From Desulfovibrionaceae bacterium (GTDB lineage: Bacteria > Desulfobacterota > Desulfovibrionia > Desulfovibrionales > Desulfovibrionaceae), in assembly GCA_031082225.1 (NCBI GenBank), contig JAVHLG010000003.1, positions 1 through 64,000 of the forward strand: 64,000 nucleotides of DNA, in the 5' to 3' direction. A model generated the notes under the pieces. That model did not search any database. It had not been told where the DNA came from and worked only from the letters and a program-made list of their open reading frames with translations. This document shows positions 6,571-16,213 of the stretch, piece after piece. Each line of letters opens with the position of its first letter. Position 1 is the first letter of the stretch. Made by a program: the position numbers and the translations under genes.

Positions 6571-9030
6571 TTAGTGCCGCGTCGCCGGGTTCTGGGCCTC
6601 TTTCATGAGCGTGGAGGACAGGTTCGGCGTGGTGTCCGAACGGCCGCAAAAGAGCTTTTCCGGATCGGCGCACACCAGGGCGGTTTCCAGCACCTGATCC
6701 ATGTGCGCCACGCGGATGATCTCCAGATCCTTCAGGATGGCCTCAGGCACTTCCTTCAAATCCTTTTCGTTTTCCTCGGGGATGATCACCGTGCGGATGC
6801 GGCCCCGGTGGGCGGCCAGAAGCTTCTCGCGCAGGCCGCCGATGGGCAGCACCCGGCCGCGCAGGGTGATCTCGCCGGTCATGGCCAGGTCGTTGCGCAC
6901 GGGCAGGTTGAGAAGCGCCGAGATGAGCGTGGTGGCCAGGGTAATGCCCGCCGACGGCCCGTCCTTGGGGATGGCCCCCTCAGGCACATGGATATGGATG
7001 TCGATCTCCTTGTGGAAATCGGGCTTGAGCCCGAAAAGCGCCGAGCGGGAGCGCAGGTAGCTCACAGCCGCCTTGGCCGATTCCTGCATCACGTCGCCCA
7101 GCTTGCCGGTGATCTCCACCTTGCCCGCGCCTGGCATGATCACCGCCTCCACCATGAGCATCTCGCCCCCGAGCTCGGTATAGGCCATGCCGTTGCACAG
7201 CCCCACCTGGGCCTTTTCCTCCTTCTCGCCGTGACGGAACTTGGTCACGCCGAGGTAGGATTGCAGATTCTGCTTGGTCACGGCGAAGGCCTTGTCCGGC
7301 TCCTTTCTCTCCACGAGCTTCCGGGCCACCTTGCGGCAGATGGAGGCCAGTTCGCGCTCCAGATTGCGCACGCCCGCCTCGCGGGTGTAGCGGCGCACGA
7401 TCTCCAGCATGGCGTTGTCGGAAAGCGACAGGTTGTCTTCCCGAAGCCCATGCTGCTTGAGGTTTTTGGGCATGAGGAACCGGCGGCCGATCTGCATCTT
7501 CTCGTTTTCCAGGTAACCGGGGATACGGATGATCTCCATGCGGTCCTGCAGGGGCAGGGGGATGGTGTGCAGGGCGTTGGCCGTGGTGATGAAAAAGATC
7601 TTGGACAGATCGTAGTCCAGATCCAGGTAGTGATCGTTGAAGGCCACGTTCTGCTCGGGATCCAGGACTTCGAGCAGGGCCGAGGACGGGTCGCCCCGGA
7701 AATCCGTGCTCATCTTGTCCACCTCGTCCAGGCAGAACACGGGATTGTTGAATTTGACCCGCTTCAAGGACTGGATGATCTTGCCCGGCAAGGCCCCGAC
7801 ATAGGTGCGGCGATGGCCGCGAATCTCGGCCTCGTCGCGCACCCCGCCCAGGGACAGACGCACGAACTCCCGGCCCATGGCCCGGGCGATGGACTTGGCC
7901 AGAGACGTCTTGCCCACCCCCGGAGGCCCGACCAGACAGAGGATGGGGCCCTTGAGGCTTTCCACCAGTGACTGCACGGCCAGATATTCGAGGATGCGCT
8001 GCTTGGGCTTGTCCAGGCCGTAATGATCCTCGTTCAAGATGGCCTCGGCCTGGGCCAGATCCAGGTCCGTGGGCTGCAGCACGTTCCAGGGCAGATCCAG
8101 GATCCACTCCACGTAGTTGCGCACCACGGTATATTCGGCCGAGGACGGCGGAATCTGCTTGAGCTTTTTGATCTCCCGCGTGGCCTTTTCCCGGGCCTCG
8201 TCGGACATGTCCTTGGCCCGCAGGCGCTCTTCAAACTCGGCGGCCTCGGCGGCCGGGTCGTCCTCGCGGCCCATCTCCTTGTTGATGGCCTTGAGCTGCT
8301 CGTTTAAATAATATTCCTTCTGATTCTTCTCCATCTGCTGCTTGACGCGGTTTTTGATGCGCTTTTCCAGCGAGGAGATCTCGATCTCCCCCTGCAGGAA
8401 GCCGTAGGCCTCCTCCAGCCGCTTGATGGCCGAGGTCTCTTCGAGCACGCCCTGCTTTTTGATGTAGTCCACCTTGAGGTGGGGCATGACCGCGTCGGCC
8501 AGCTTGCCCGGCAATGTGATGGAATTGATGGCTAAAATAGTCTCGGGGGCCAGCTTTTTGTTGATGCGGCCATACTGCTCCAGGGCCTCCTGGGTGGCCC
8601 GGATGAGCGCGTCGGCCTCCGCCCCGGCCATGTCCTCGTCAGGCAGCCGGGCCACGCGCACCAGCACGTTGTCGGCGTTGAACTCCTCGCTGGTGTCCTC
8701 GGGTTCCCACCGGGCCCGGTACAGGCCTTCGAAAAGCACCTTGATGGTGCCGTCGGGCAGCCGCAGCATCTGCAGAATCTTGGACACGGTGCCCACGGTG
8801 AACAGATCGTCCGGGGTGGGTCGTTCCGTCTCCGGGGCGCGTTGGGCCACCAGAAAGATTTTCTTGTCGTGGGTAGCCACGGCGTTCTCGATGGCCTTGA
8901 TGGAGGCCTCGCGGCCCACGAAAAGCGGCACGATGGAGCGCGGAAACATGACCACTTCCCGCAGGCTCATCATGGGAAGCAGGGCATCTTCAAAGGAATT
9001 CTTCTGATTATCGAACAAAAACGAGGACAT
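6571..9030 (-). CDS. lon: ATP-dependent Lon protease
   Basis: A full-length 819-residue LonA. The N-terminal substrate domain ([19 protein letters not shown]) is followed by a coiled region near residues 220-250, an AAA+ domain with Walker [10 protein letters not shown] near residue 366, and the protease domain with catalytic Ser in PKDGPSAG near residue 692 and the partner Lys later. It degrades damaged and regulatory proteins in the cytoplasm. The ATG at 9030 has GGAGG 5 bases upstream. The C-terminus carries an extra tail after ETALV of about 35 residues. It ends the tig-clpP-clpX-lon series. Confidence 0.97.
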   Translation of the reverse strand: MSSFLFDNQKNSFEDALLPMMSLREVVMFPRSIVPLFVGREASIKAIENAVATHDKKIFLVAQRAPETERPTPDDLFTVGTVSKILQMLRLPDGTIKVLFEGLYRARWEPEDTSEEFNADNVLVRVARLPDEDMAGAEADALIRATQEALEQYGRINKKLAPETILAINSITLPGKLADAVMPHLKVDYIKKQGVLEETSAIKRLEEAYGFLQGEIEISSLEKRIKNRVKQQMEKNQKEYYLNEQLKAINKEMGREDDPAAEAAEFEERLRAKDMSDEAREKATREIKKLKQIPPSSAEYTVVRNYVEWILDLPWNVLQPTDLDLAQAEAILNEDHYGLDKPKQRILEYLAVQSLVESLKGPILCLVGPPGVGKTSLAKSIARAMGREFVRLSLGGVRDEAEIRGHRRTYVGALPGKIIQSLKRVKFNNPVFCLDEVDKMSTDFRGDPSSALLEVLDPEQNVAFNDHYLDLDYDLSKIFFITTANALHTIPLPLQDRMEIIRIPGYLENEKMQIGRRFLMPKNLKQHGLREDNLSLSDNAMLEIVRRYTREAGVRNLERELASICRKVARKLVERKEPDKAFAVTKQNLQSYLGVTKFRHGEKEEKAQVGLCNGMAYTELGGEMLMVEAVIMPGAGKVEITGKLGDVMQESAKAAVSYLRSRSALFGLKPDFHKEIDIHIHVPEGAIPKDGPSAGITLATTLISALLNLPVRNDLAMTGEITLRGRVLPIGGLREKLLAAHRGRIRTVIIPEENEKDLKEVPEAILKDLEIIRVAHMDQVLETALVCADPEKLFCGRSDTTPNLSSTLMKEAQNPATRH

Positions 9031-9326
9031 AAAACCTCCATGGACTGTCGGGACTTGGGGGCGCGTCCATGAACGAACCACCGCAGCGGCTCGCATGAAG
9101 CGGATCGGGCATCTCTTCGCGGTGTCAAAGCCCGGCCCGGCAGGGTCGTACAAAGCCGGACCGGCGGGCATCGTCTCCTGGCGCGGGCCCGAAAGGAAAT
9201 CCACGCCAGGGACGAAGGTCAAGTAAGGACGGAAAACCCGTTGTCAAACCGCCCGGCGCGGAAAAGACGTCTGTCTCCCCTGGCCGCCGCTGGCGGCAGC
9301 CCATGGCGGGTCGACCATGCGGCGGA
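9031..9326 (-). promoter_or_regulatory. lon upstream region
   Basis: No gene here. On the minus strand there is an exact TTGACA (9242-9247) but only a poor -10 at the right distance (near 9220-9225). Another TTGACA (9123-9128) also lacks a good -10. A small GCCGCC-gct-GGCGGC hairpin (9283-9297) lies just after clpX. The candidates are too weak to name a heat-shock promoter. Confidence 0.25.
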
Positions 9327-10577
9327 TCAGGCGCTTTTGACCTCTTGATGATAGAAAAGCAGAGGCTCCAGGCCCTTCTCCACCACTGACTTGTTCACCA
9401 CGCATTCCTTGACCCCGCTTAAGGAGGGCAGCTTATACATGATTTCAAGCATGATGTTTTCCATGACGTTGCGCAGTCCCCGGGCCCCGGTCTTGCGCTC
9501 GATGGCCTTTTCCGCAATGGCGTCCAGGGCGTTTTTGGTGAAGCGCAGGCGCACCTTGTCCAGTTCGAAGAGCTTCTGATACTGGCGCACCAAGGCATTT
9601 TTGGGCTCGGTCAGGATGCGCACCAAGTGGTCCCGATTCAGCTCGGTCAGGCTGGTGATGATGGGAATACGGCCCACGAACTCGGGAATCAGGCCGAACT
9701 TGATGAGGTCGGCGGGATGGGCCTGGGACAGCACCACGGACAACTCGTCGTCGCGCTTGGACTCCACCTTGGCCCCGAAACCGATGCTGGTGCCGCGCAG
9801 CCGCTGCCCCACGATCTTTTCCAGGCCGATGAACGCCCCGCCCACCACGAACAGGATGTTGGAGGTGTTTAAGCGGATGAACTCCTGCTGCGGGTGCTTG
9901 CGGCCCCCCTTGGGCGGAATGTTGGCCTCGGTGCCCTCGATGATTTTCAAAAGCGCCTGCTGCACGCCCTCGCCGGACACGTCCCGGGTGATGGAGGGGC
10001 TGTCGCCCTTGCGGGCGATTTTGTCGATTTCGTCGATGTAGATGATCCCCTTGGAGGCGGACTCGATGTCGTAATCGGCGTTCTGCAGGAGTTGGACGAG
10101 GATGTTCTCCACGTCCTCGCCTACGTACCCGGCCTCGGTCAGGGTGGTGGCGTCGGCGATGGCGAACGGCACGTTCAGGATGCGGGCCAGGGTCTGGGCC
10201 AGAAGGGTCTTGCCCGAGCCCGTGGGACCGATGAGCAGGATGTTGCTCTTGTCGATCTCCACGTCGTCGGGATGCTTGGCGGCGTGGAACACGCGCTTGT
10301 AATGGTTGTGCACGGCCACGGCCAGGATCTTCTTGGCCTGGTCCTGACCGATGACGTATTCGTCCAGAAGGCGCTTGATCTCGGCCGGAGGCAGGAGCTT
10401 TCCGGCCTCGGTCTCCTCGGTGAGCGACTCCTGGGCGATGATCTCGTTGCACAACGACACGCATTCGTCGCAGATGTAGACGTCGGGACCGGCAATGAGC
10501 CTTTGCACCTCGTCCTGGCTTTTGCCGCAAAAAGAGCAGGACAGTTCGTTCGACAGGGAATTTTTCTTTTTGGTCAT
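9327..10577 (-). CDS. clpX: ClpX, ATP-binding unfoldase of the Clp protease
   Basis: A 416-residue AAA+ unfoldase that recognises tagged proteins and feeds them to ClpP. The N-terminal zinc domain has Cys14, Cys17, Cys36 and Cys39. Walker A is [13 protein letters not shown] near residue 117 and Walker B is [10 protein letters not shown]. The ClpP-binding loop lies in the mid part, as usual. Length is standard. It follows clpP by 96 bases on the same strand, the arrangement found in most Gram-negative bacteria. Confidence 0.97.
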   Translation of the reverse strand: MTKKKNSLSNELSCSFCGKSQDEVQRLIAGPDVYICDECVSLCNEIIAQESLTEETEAGKLLPPAEIKRLLDEYVIGQDQAKKILAVAVHNHYKRVFHAAKHPDDVEIDKSNILLIGPTGSGKTLLAQTLARILNVPFAIADATTLTEAGYVGEDVENILVQLLQNADYDIESASKGIIYIDEIDKIARKGDSPSITRDVSGEGVQQALLKIIEGTEANIPPKGGRKHPQQEFIRLNTSNILFVVGGAFIGLEKIVGQRLRGTSIGFGAKVESKRDDELSVVLSQAHPADLIKFGLIPEFVGRIPIITSLTELNRDHLVRILTEPKNALVRQYQKLFELDKVRLRFTKNALDAIAEKAIERKTGARGLRNVMENIMLEIMYKLPSLSGVKECVVNKSVVEKGLEPLLFYHQEVKSA

Positions 10578-10673
10578 ATTCGGTCACCCGTATCGGTTCC
10601 CGGCGGCTGGTCTGTGCGCCGCCGGGAATCCGGCGTTACCCCGGCAGCGGCAGGACAGGCCGCTGCAAAGGGA

Positions 10674-11282
10674 TCATTCCTCGGCCTTTTCCGGCAACGG
10701 CTCGCGCGAGGTCAAGACCTTGTCCACGATGCCGTACACCCGGGCCTCCTCGGCGCTCATGAAATAGTCGCGCTCGGTATCGGCCTGGACCTTTTCGATG
10801 TTCATCCCGGTATGCCGGGACATGATGGCGTTCAAATGCTCGCGCATGCGGATGATCTCGCGGGCATGGATGTCGATGTCCGTGGCCTGGCCCTGGAAGC
10901 CGCCCATGGGCTGATGGATGAGGATGCGGCTGTTGGGCAGGGCGTAGCGCATGCCCGGGGCCCCGGCGCACAACAGAAAGGCCCCCATGCTGGCGGCCTG
11001 CCCCATGCACAGGGTGGACACGGGCGGCAGGACGTACTGCATGGTGTCGTAGATGGCCATGCCTGCGGTCACGGAACCGCCGGGGGAGTTGATATAGAGG
11101 TTGATGGGTTTTTCCGGATCCTCGGATTCGAGAAACAAAAGCTGGGCGCAAACCAGGTTGGCCACATGGTCGTCGATGGCGCTGCCCAAAAGGATGATCC
11201 GATCCCGCAGCAGGCGGGAATAGATGTCGTAGGCCCGCTCGGTGCGGCCGGTGGTTTCAATGACAATAGGTATGGTGGACAT
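10674..11282 (-). CDS. clpP: ClpP protease, proteolytic subunit
   Basis: A 202-residue serine protease that forms the 14-mer chamber served by ClpX. Catalytic triad: Ser98 (GQAASMG), His123 (HQPMGG) and Asp172 (ERDYFMS). The ATG at 11282 gives the N-terminus MSTIPIVIE seen in related proteins; an ATG three codons upstream (11291) is too near the GAAGGA site, and a GTG at 11315 is also open. Lies between tig and clpX. Confidence 0.96.
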   Translation of the reverse strand: MSTIPIVIETTGRTERAYDIYSRLLRDRIILLGSAIDDHVANLVCAQLLFLESEDPEKPINLYINSPGGSVTAGMAIYDTMQYVLPPVSTLCMGQAASMGAFLLCAGAPGMRYALPNSRILIHQPMGGFQGQATDIDIHAREIIRMREHLNAIMSRHTGMNIEKVQADTERDYFMSAEEARVYGIVDKVLTSREPLPEKAEE

Positions 11283-11398
11283 GGTCTTCATGTATCCTTC
11301 GTATACGTGAAACACAAGCTGCCGCCATGTCGGGCGGACGTGGCTGCAAAGATCGCTAGCAAAAATCGGGCCTTGTCCGCATGACGCCGCAACCGGTC

Positions 11399-12730
11399 CT
11401 AGGCCCCGGATTCCTCTTCCGAAACCGCCTCGGCGGCCTCGGCGGCAGGCACTTTTTTGACGTTGGCCTTGCTGTAGATCAGTTCCACAGCCTTGTCCGC
11501 CAAAAGCTTGTCCCGCACCGGAATGACCAGGTTGTTCTGCTCATAGTACTGCTTGAGCGTCAGCACGTCCTGGTTGGTCTTCTGGGAAAGCTGGTTGAAG
11601 TACAGGTCCATCTCCCGGGGCTCGACCTCCAGGCCTTCGACCTCGGCCACGTTCATGAGGAAAATCTGGGTGCGGGCGATGCTCTCGGCCTGATCCCGAA
11701 AATCCGTGCGCAGCCCTTCCAGGGTCTTGCCCGTGGATTCCAGGCTCTTGCCGCGCCGCTCAAGCCGCTCCACAAAGTCGTCGATCAACTGTCCCAGGTG
11801 GGTCTCCACCAGGGCGGGCGGCAGGGGGAAGTCCAGCTTGGCCAGGATGCCGTCCAACAGCTTTTTCTGGGCCGCAGCCTTGTGCAGATCCTGGCGCGAC
11901 TTCTGATACGACATGGAGATGGCCTCGCGCATGCGGTCCAGGTTCTCGAAGTTCCCGGCCTTTCGGGCCATCTCGTCATCCAGGGGCGGCAGCCGCTTTT
12001 CCTTGATGACATGCACGGCGACCTTCATGGTCACGGTCTTTCCCGCCAGACTCTGGTTGATGAAATCCTCGGGGAAGGTCATCTGCCCTTCGCTCTGCCC
12101 CCCGGAGGGCACGGTCTTCACCAGGGCCTCGAAATCCGGCAGGGCCTGGGCCTCGCCCAGGGTGAGCTGAAAATTCTCGGCCCGCACCCCCGGAACGGGA
12201 ACGCCGTCCTCAAAGGCCTCAAAACTCAAGGACACCACCTCGCCGTCCTTGGCCGGACGATTCTCGGCCAGGGGGACGAGATCGGCCAGATTTCCCCGGA
12301 TGCGGTCAATGACGGCCGCAATGTCCTTTTCGGACACCACGACCTCTTCCTCTTCCACATCAAGCCCCAGATAGGTGGGCAGTTCGAAGGCCGGGGCGTG
12401 CTCAAACTCGAAATTGTAGGTCAGGGGCTGGTCCTTGACCAATTCCACCGTGTCCACGTCAATGCGCGAGAGCGGGGACTTTTTGAGTTCGCCCATGATC
12501 TCGTTGATATGCACGTTCAAAAGCTCGTTGGTGGCCTCGCCCACGATCTCCTTGCGGAAACGGGACTCCACCACGCTCGAAGGCGCCTTGCCCTTGCGAA
12601 AGCCCTTGAAGTCCGCCTTCTGGCGGTAGATGGCCACAGTGGCGGTCAGGGCGGCGTTGGCTTCCTCGGCCGGAACCGTGACCTCAACCTTGGTCTTCAC
12701 GGGAGAAACAACGATGACGTTATATTCCAA
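11399..12730 (-). CDS. tig: Trigger factor
   Basis: A 443-residue ribosome-bound chaperone and prolyl isomerase. The N-terminal ribosome-binding domain has the signature GFRKGKAP near residue 43. The FKBP-like domain runs about 150-245 ([15 protein letters not shown]), and the rest is the C-terminal chaperone domain with an acidic tail. The start is a TTG at 12730, six bases after AGGAGG; it is the only well-placed start and gives the expected MEYNV opening. First gene of tig-clpP-clpX-lon. Confidence 0.95.
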   Translation of the reverse strand: MEYNVIVVSPVKTKVEVTVPAEEANAALTATVAIYRQKADFKGFRKGKAPSSVVESRFRKEIVGEATNELLNVHINEIMGELKKSPLSRIDVDTVELVKDQPLTYNFEFEHAPAFELPTYLGLDVEEEEVVVSEKDIAAVIDRIRGNLADLVPLAENRPAKDGEVVSLSFEAFEDGVPVPGVRAENFQLTLGEAQALPDFEALVKTVPSGGQSEGQMTFPEDFINQSLAGKTVTMKVAVHVIKEKRLPPLDDEMARKAGNFENLDRMREAISMSYQKSRQDLHKAAAQKKLLDGILAKLDFPLPPALVETHLGQLIDDFVERLERRGKSLESTGKTLEGLRTDFRDQAESIARTQIFLMNVAEVEGLEVEPREMDLYFNQLSQKTNQDVLTLKQYYEQNNLVIPVRDKLLADKAVELIYSKANVKKVPAAEAAEAVSEEESGA

Positions 12731-13103
12731 GACGATCCTCCTGATGTTTCCGTCCGGATCACGGCCTGGGCCGTGTCCGGCGGGTAGCGTGCATGCATGG
12801 CCGCAGCCGATGCCCGGCAGCGGTTTCTGGCGTTTCCGAAAATGCAAATGAAGGATAATAAGGGACGATGCCCAAAAAGGGAAGACCCAGGACGGCAATC
12901 CCTTTCAATCATCTTGAAATCTTTTATGATTTTTTTAGCGTTCTCCCCCCTTCCCCTTGCGGATTCCGGGAAAGACCCAAAAAGACGGGGTGTTGACGCC
13001 CAAATGGAATCATTCTACCCCACCTCCCTGTCCGGTGCAGTCGGCAATGGGGCCGAGCGCCGCAGGCTTTCGTCGCACGGGCGACGGCAAAAGGACGGCA
13101 TCC
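12731..13103. other. Divergent gap between tig and the TauE/SafE gene
   Basis: No gene in these 373 bases. An A/T-rich island at 12890-12945 with TATGAT (12925-12930) could hold a plus-strand -10, but the -35 (CTTTCA) is poor. A TTGACG at 12993-12998 faces the permease gene, again without a good -10. A small hairpin CGTCGC-acgg-GCGACG lies near 13072-13087 just before the permease ribosome site. Confidence 0.3.
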
Positions 13104-13907
13104 ATGTTTTCCTGGATTCTCTATCCCCTTTTCGGCGCGGCGGCGGGCGTCATCGCCGGGCTTTTGGGCGTGGGCGGCGGCATCGTGGTGGTGCCTGTGC
13201 TGGTGTTTCTGTTCACCGTGCAGGGGTTTCCGCCCCAGTTCGTCATGAAGATGGCCCTTGGCACGTCGCTTGCCAGCATCATGTTCACCTCCATCTCGAG
13301 CTTTCAGGCCCACCATCGCCGGGGCGCGGTGCACTGGGACATCGTCAAGGCCATAACCCCCGGCATCCTCATCGGCACCTTCGGCGGCACCTATCTGGCC
13401 GCCGCCCTGTCAGGCACGTTCCTGACCGCCTTTTTCGCCTGTTTTCTCTATTACGTGGCCATCCAGATGCTTTTAAACCTCAAGCCCAAGCCGTCGCGCA
13501 CCATCCCCGGCGCGGCGGGCATGGTCGGCGTGGGAGGATTTATCGGCGTGATCTCAAGCCTGGTGGGGATCGGCGGTGGCACGCTGTCGGTGCCGTTCAT
13601 GACCTGGTGCAACCTGCCCATGCATCATGCCATCGGCACCTCGGCGGCCATCGGGTTTCCCATCGCCGTGGCCGGGACCGTGGGGTACATCGTCAACGGA
13701 TGGTCCGTGGCGGGACTGCCCTCCCCGTCCATCGGATACATCTCCGTCCCGGCGCTCGTCGGCATCGCGGTATTCAGCATGCTGACCGCGCCGCTTGGAG
13801 CCAGGCTGGCGCACAAGCTGCCCGTGCCGGTGCTGAAGAAAATTTTTTCCATTTTTCTCATCGGCACGGCGACCAAGATGATTTGGGGCGTACTTTTTTC
13901 ATCATAA
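13104..13907 (+). CDS. TauE/SafE family sulfite/organosulfonate-type permease
   Basis: A 267-residue integral membrane protein with about eight helices in two halves. Each half begins with the family motif: GLLGVGGGIVVVPVL near residues 17-32 and SLVGIGGGTLSVPF near residues 150-165. The family exports or imports sulfur-containing or organic anions such as sulfite, sulfoacetate or taurine-derived anions; the cargo cannot be told here. The ATG at 13104 follows AAGGA. It stands alone on the plus strand. Confidence 0.85.
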   Translation: MFSWILYPLFGAAAGVIAGLLGVGGGIVVVPVLVFLFTVQGFPPQFVMKMALGTSLASIMFTSISSFQAHHRRGAVHWDIVKAITPGILIGTFGGTYLAAALSGTFLTAFFACFLYYVAIQMLLNLKPKPSRTIPGAAGMVGVGGFIGVISSLVGIGGGTLSVPFMTWCNLPMHHAIGTSAAIGFPIAVAGTVGYIVNGWSVAGLPSPSIGYISVPALVGIAVFSMLTAPLGARLAHKLPVPVLKKIFSIFLIGTATKMIWGVLFSS

Positions 13908-14005
13908 CTACGGTATAGTGAGGACAACAAACAGCAATTCTTCCCCAACCTGTTGCGTTGAATGATCCACACCCAATTTTTCATGAACAACCACGCTCTC
14001 TGTGC

Positions 14006-14034
14006 TTGATCAAGTCAAATTCTTCGACTATTAA
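14006..14034 (+). promoter_or_regulatory. Promoter of the ion-channel gene
   Basis: TTGATC (14006-14011), a 17-base spacer, then TATTAA (14029-14034). Both boxes match sigma-70 well for this GC-rich genome, in an A/T-rich stretch 75 bases before the ATG at 14109. Confidence 0.55.
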
Positions 14035-14108
14035 CCATGCGTCCTTCATCAAAGTTCTTCCGCATCAGACATGTCATGGCTGGATGACCAGCAAAGGAAC
14101 AGGGAGGC

Positions 14109-15992
14109 ATGCATAAAATCACTGCCAGGGAAAAATTCCGCTATCAGTTTGACGCCTTCATGTCCCGGGGTTCCGGCGCCCTCATCCTGGGGCTTTTCCT
14201 GGTGTCCGCCATTATCATCGTCCTGGCGTCCATTGTGGTTGCGACCCTGGACCTGGCCCCGGAGCCACAGTCCATGCCGCTTTACATGTGGGGCAACCTC
14301 ATGCGCCTTATCGACGCCGGAACATTGGCCGGCGACAGCGGCGACTGGTCGTATCTGATGCTGATGTTGCTGGTCACGGCCGGCGGCGTCTTCATCTTCA
14401 GCAGCCTCATCGGCGTACTGACCACAGGGCTCGAAGCCAAGCTCGACGAACTGCGCAAGGGACGCTCCCTGGTGGCCGAGACAGGTCACAGCATCATCCT
14501 GGGCTGGTCGCCGCACATCTTCTCCGTGGTTTCTGAGCTGGCCTTGGCCAACGAAAGCCAGGGCTCTTTCCGCATCGTCGTCATGGCCCAGAAAGACAAG
14601 GTGGAGATGGAGGACGAGCTTCGCGACAAGATCAAACTGCCCCGGGGCGGACGCCTGGTCTGCCGCACGGGCGATCCCATGGACCCGGACGATCTGACCA
14701 TCGTCAATCCCGGTGCGGCCAAGTCCATCCTCATCATCACCAATGACGCCGACGACCCGGACGCAGCCGTTCTCAAAACCGTCCTGGCCCTGTCGCGGCG
14801 CCTGGAAGGCATAACCCCGGGGCCGCATGTGGCGGCGGTCCTGACCCAGGACCGCAACCTCTCGGCGGCGAACATCGCCGGCGCAGGCCGGGCGGTCTTT
14901 ATTCCCGCCGGCGGCATCGTGGCCCGGATCATGGCCCAGACCTGCCGACAGCCCGGACTCTCCATCGTGATCGCCGATCTCCTGGATTTCTCCGGCGACG
15001 AAATCTACATGTACGCCCACCCGCGACTGGCGGGAAAAACCTATGGGCATATCGCCCTGGGCATGGGGCACGGCGCGGCCATGGGGATTCGGACGGCCTC
15101 GGGCACAATACGGATCAATCCTCCGGCTGGGACCGTCTTCGGCCCGGACGACCTCCTGATCTGCCTCGCCGGGGACGACAGCGCGATCTCCTTGGCTGAA
15201 AACGCCCCCCCGGTGGACGAAACCATGATCGCATCCGGGAAGCTCCGGCCCGCAACACCGGAGCGCCTGCTCATACTCGGCTGGAACAACCTCGGGCCGG
15301 TTTTTCTCTCAAGCATCGACGAATACGCCGCCCCGGGATCCGAGGCCGTCATTGTCGCTTCCGGTTTCACGCCCGAAGCGCCCGTACCGGAGCGTCTGCG
15401 CGCCATGCAGGTCACGACCGACACGGCGGACGTCTCGGACCCGGAGGTTCTCGAAGGCCTGTCGCCGCAGGATTTCGACCATGTCATGGTTTTCAGCGAT
15501 CCGGGCCTGCCCCTGCAAAGCGCGGACGCAAAAACGCTGGCCATTCTCCTGCATCTGCGGGCCATCGCCGACCGGATCGGGCGGCGCTTTCCCATCACCA
15601 CCCAGATCCTCGACGACCGAAACCATTGCCTGGCCCAGGCCGCCAGGGCCGACGACTTCATCGTCAGCGACCGCCTTCTGAGCATGATGCTGGCCCAGGT
15701 CAGCGAGAATCCCCAATTGATCCAGGTTTTCAGCGAACTGTTCCGGTCCGAGGGCTCGGAATTGTATCTCAAGTCGGCCTCGGCCTATGTTCGGGAGGAC
15801 TGCCCCGTCACCTTCGCCACCGTGATCCATGCCGCCCTGAGCCGGGGCGAGACGGCGCTGGGCTGGCGCATCCTGGCGAACGCGCACGACGCAGACGCCA
15901 ACTATGGCGTGCGCCTCAACCCGGCCGGTTCGGAGACCGTGACGTTCGCCCCGGGCGACCAGGTCATCGTGCTGGCTGAAGACGAAAGCTGA
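14109..15992 (+). CDS. CASTOR/POLLUX-type ion channel with RCK-like domains
   Basis: A 627-residue protein with two predicted membrane helices (about 25-48 and 80-105) and a large cytoplasmic part with two Rossmann-like RCK/TrkA-N domains: one starting SIILGWSPHIFSVVSEL near residue 128 and one starting LLILGWNNLGPVFLSS near residue 385. This layout is that of the CASTOR/POLLUX group, known in plants as nuclear-envelope cation channels and found in scattered bacteria. The bacterial role is not settled; potassium or calcium gating is likely. The ATG has GGGAGG upstream. It has its own promoter and stands alone. Confidence 0.8.
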   Translation: MHKITAREKFRYQFDAFMSRGSGALILGLFLVSAIIIVLASIVVATLDLAPEPQSMPLYMWGNLMRLIDAGTLAGDSGDWSYLMLMLLVTAGGVFIFSSLIGVLTTGLEAKLDELRKGRSLVAETGHSIILGWSPHIFSVVSELALANESQGSFRIVVMAQKDKVEMEDELRDKIKLPRGGRLVCRTGDPMDPDDLTIVNPGAAKSILIITNDADDPDAAVLKTVLALSRRLEGITPGPHVAAVLTQDRNLSAANIAGAGRAVFIPAGGIVARIMAQTCRQPGLSIVIADLLDFSGDEIYMYAHPRLAGKTYGHIALGMGHGAAMGIRTASGTIRINPPAGTVFGPDDLLICLAGDDSAISLAENAPPVDETMIASGKLRPATPERLLILGWNNLGPVFLSSIDEYAAPGSEAVIVASGFTPEAPVPERLRAMQVTTDTADVSDPEVLEGLSPQDFDHVMVFSDPGLPLQSADAKTLAILLHLRAIADRIGRRFPITTQILDDRNHCLAQAARADDFIVSDRLLSMMLAQVSENPQLIQVFSELFRSEGSELYLKSASAYVREDCPVTFATVIHAALSRGETALGWRILANAHDADANYGVRLNPAGSETVTFAPGDQVIVLAEDES

Positions 15993-16148
15993 GGCAACGG
16001 TTTTCCCGCGACGCGGCATGGCGCGATCACCAGTCTGCGCCGCGCAGGGAGTCTTTCCGGACACGTAAGGGACCTTGGCCGACGCCATGCGCCGTTGCCG
16101 ACAGTCCGTCGCCTGCGTTTTGCCTTCCCGTTTTTTCCGGACAAAGAC

Positions 16149-16186
16149 GCCCCCCGCCCGGCCGATGGCGACCGGGTACGGGGGGC
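16149..16186. terminator. Terminator between convergent genes
   Basis: GCCCCCCG (16149-16156) pairs with CGGGGGGC (16179-16186), with CCGG/CCGG pairing inside the loop. It separates the ends of the channel gene (plus) and the acyl-CoA synthetase (minus). T-runs on either side are short, so it is called on position and stem strength. The rest of 15993-16213 holds no gene. Confidence 0.5.
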
Positions 16187-16213
16187 GCCGCGTTTTCGCG
16201 TCCCCGGAAAGGC

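Noticed and set aside
6481-7971. Long open frame antisense to lon; similar ones antisense to clpX/clpP (9894-11384), tig (11381-12787) and the EF-G gene
   Set aside because: They are codon-bias shadows of high-GC genes on the other strand: His/Gly/Gln-rich translations, no ribosome sites, no family match.
9031-9326. Heat-shock (sigma-32) promoter for lon
   Set aside because: TTGACA-like boxes exist, but no CCCCAT-type partner at the right distance.
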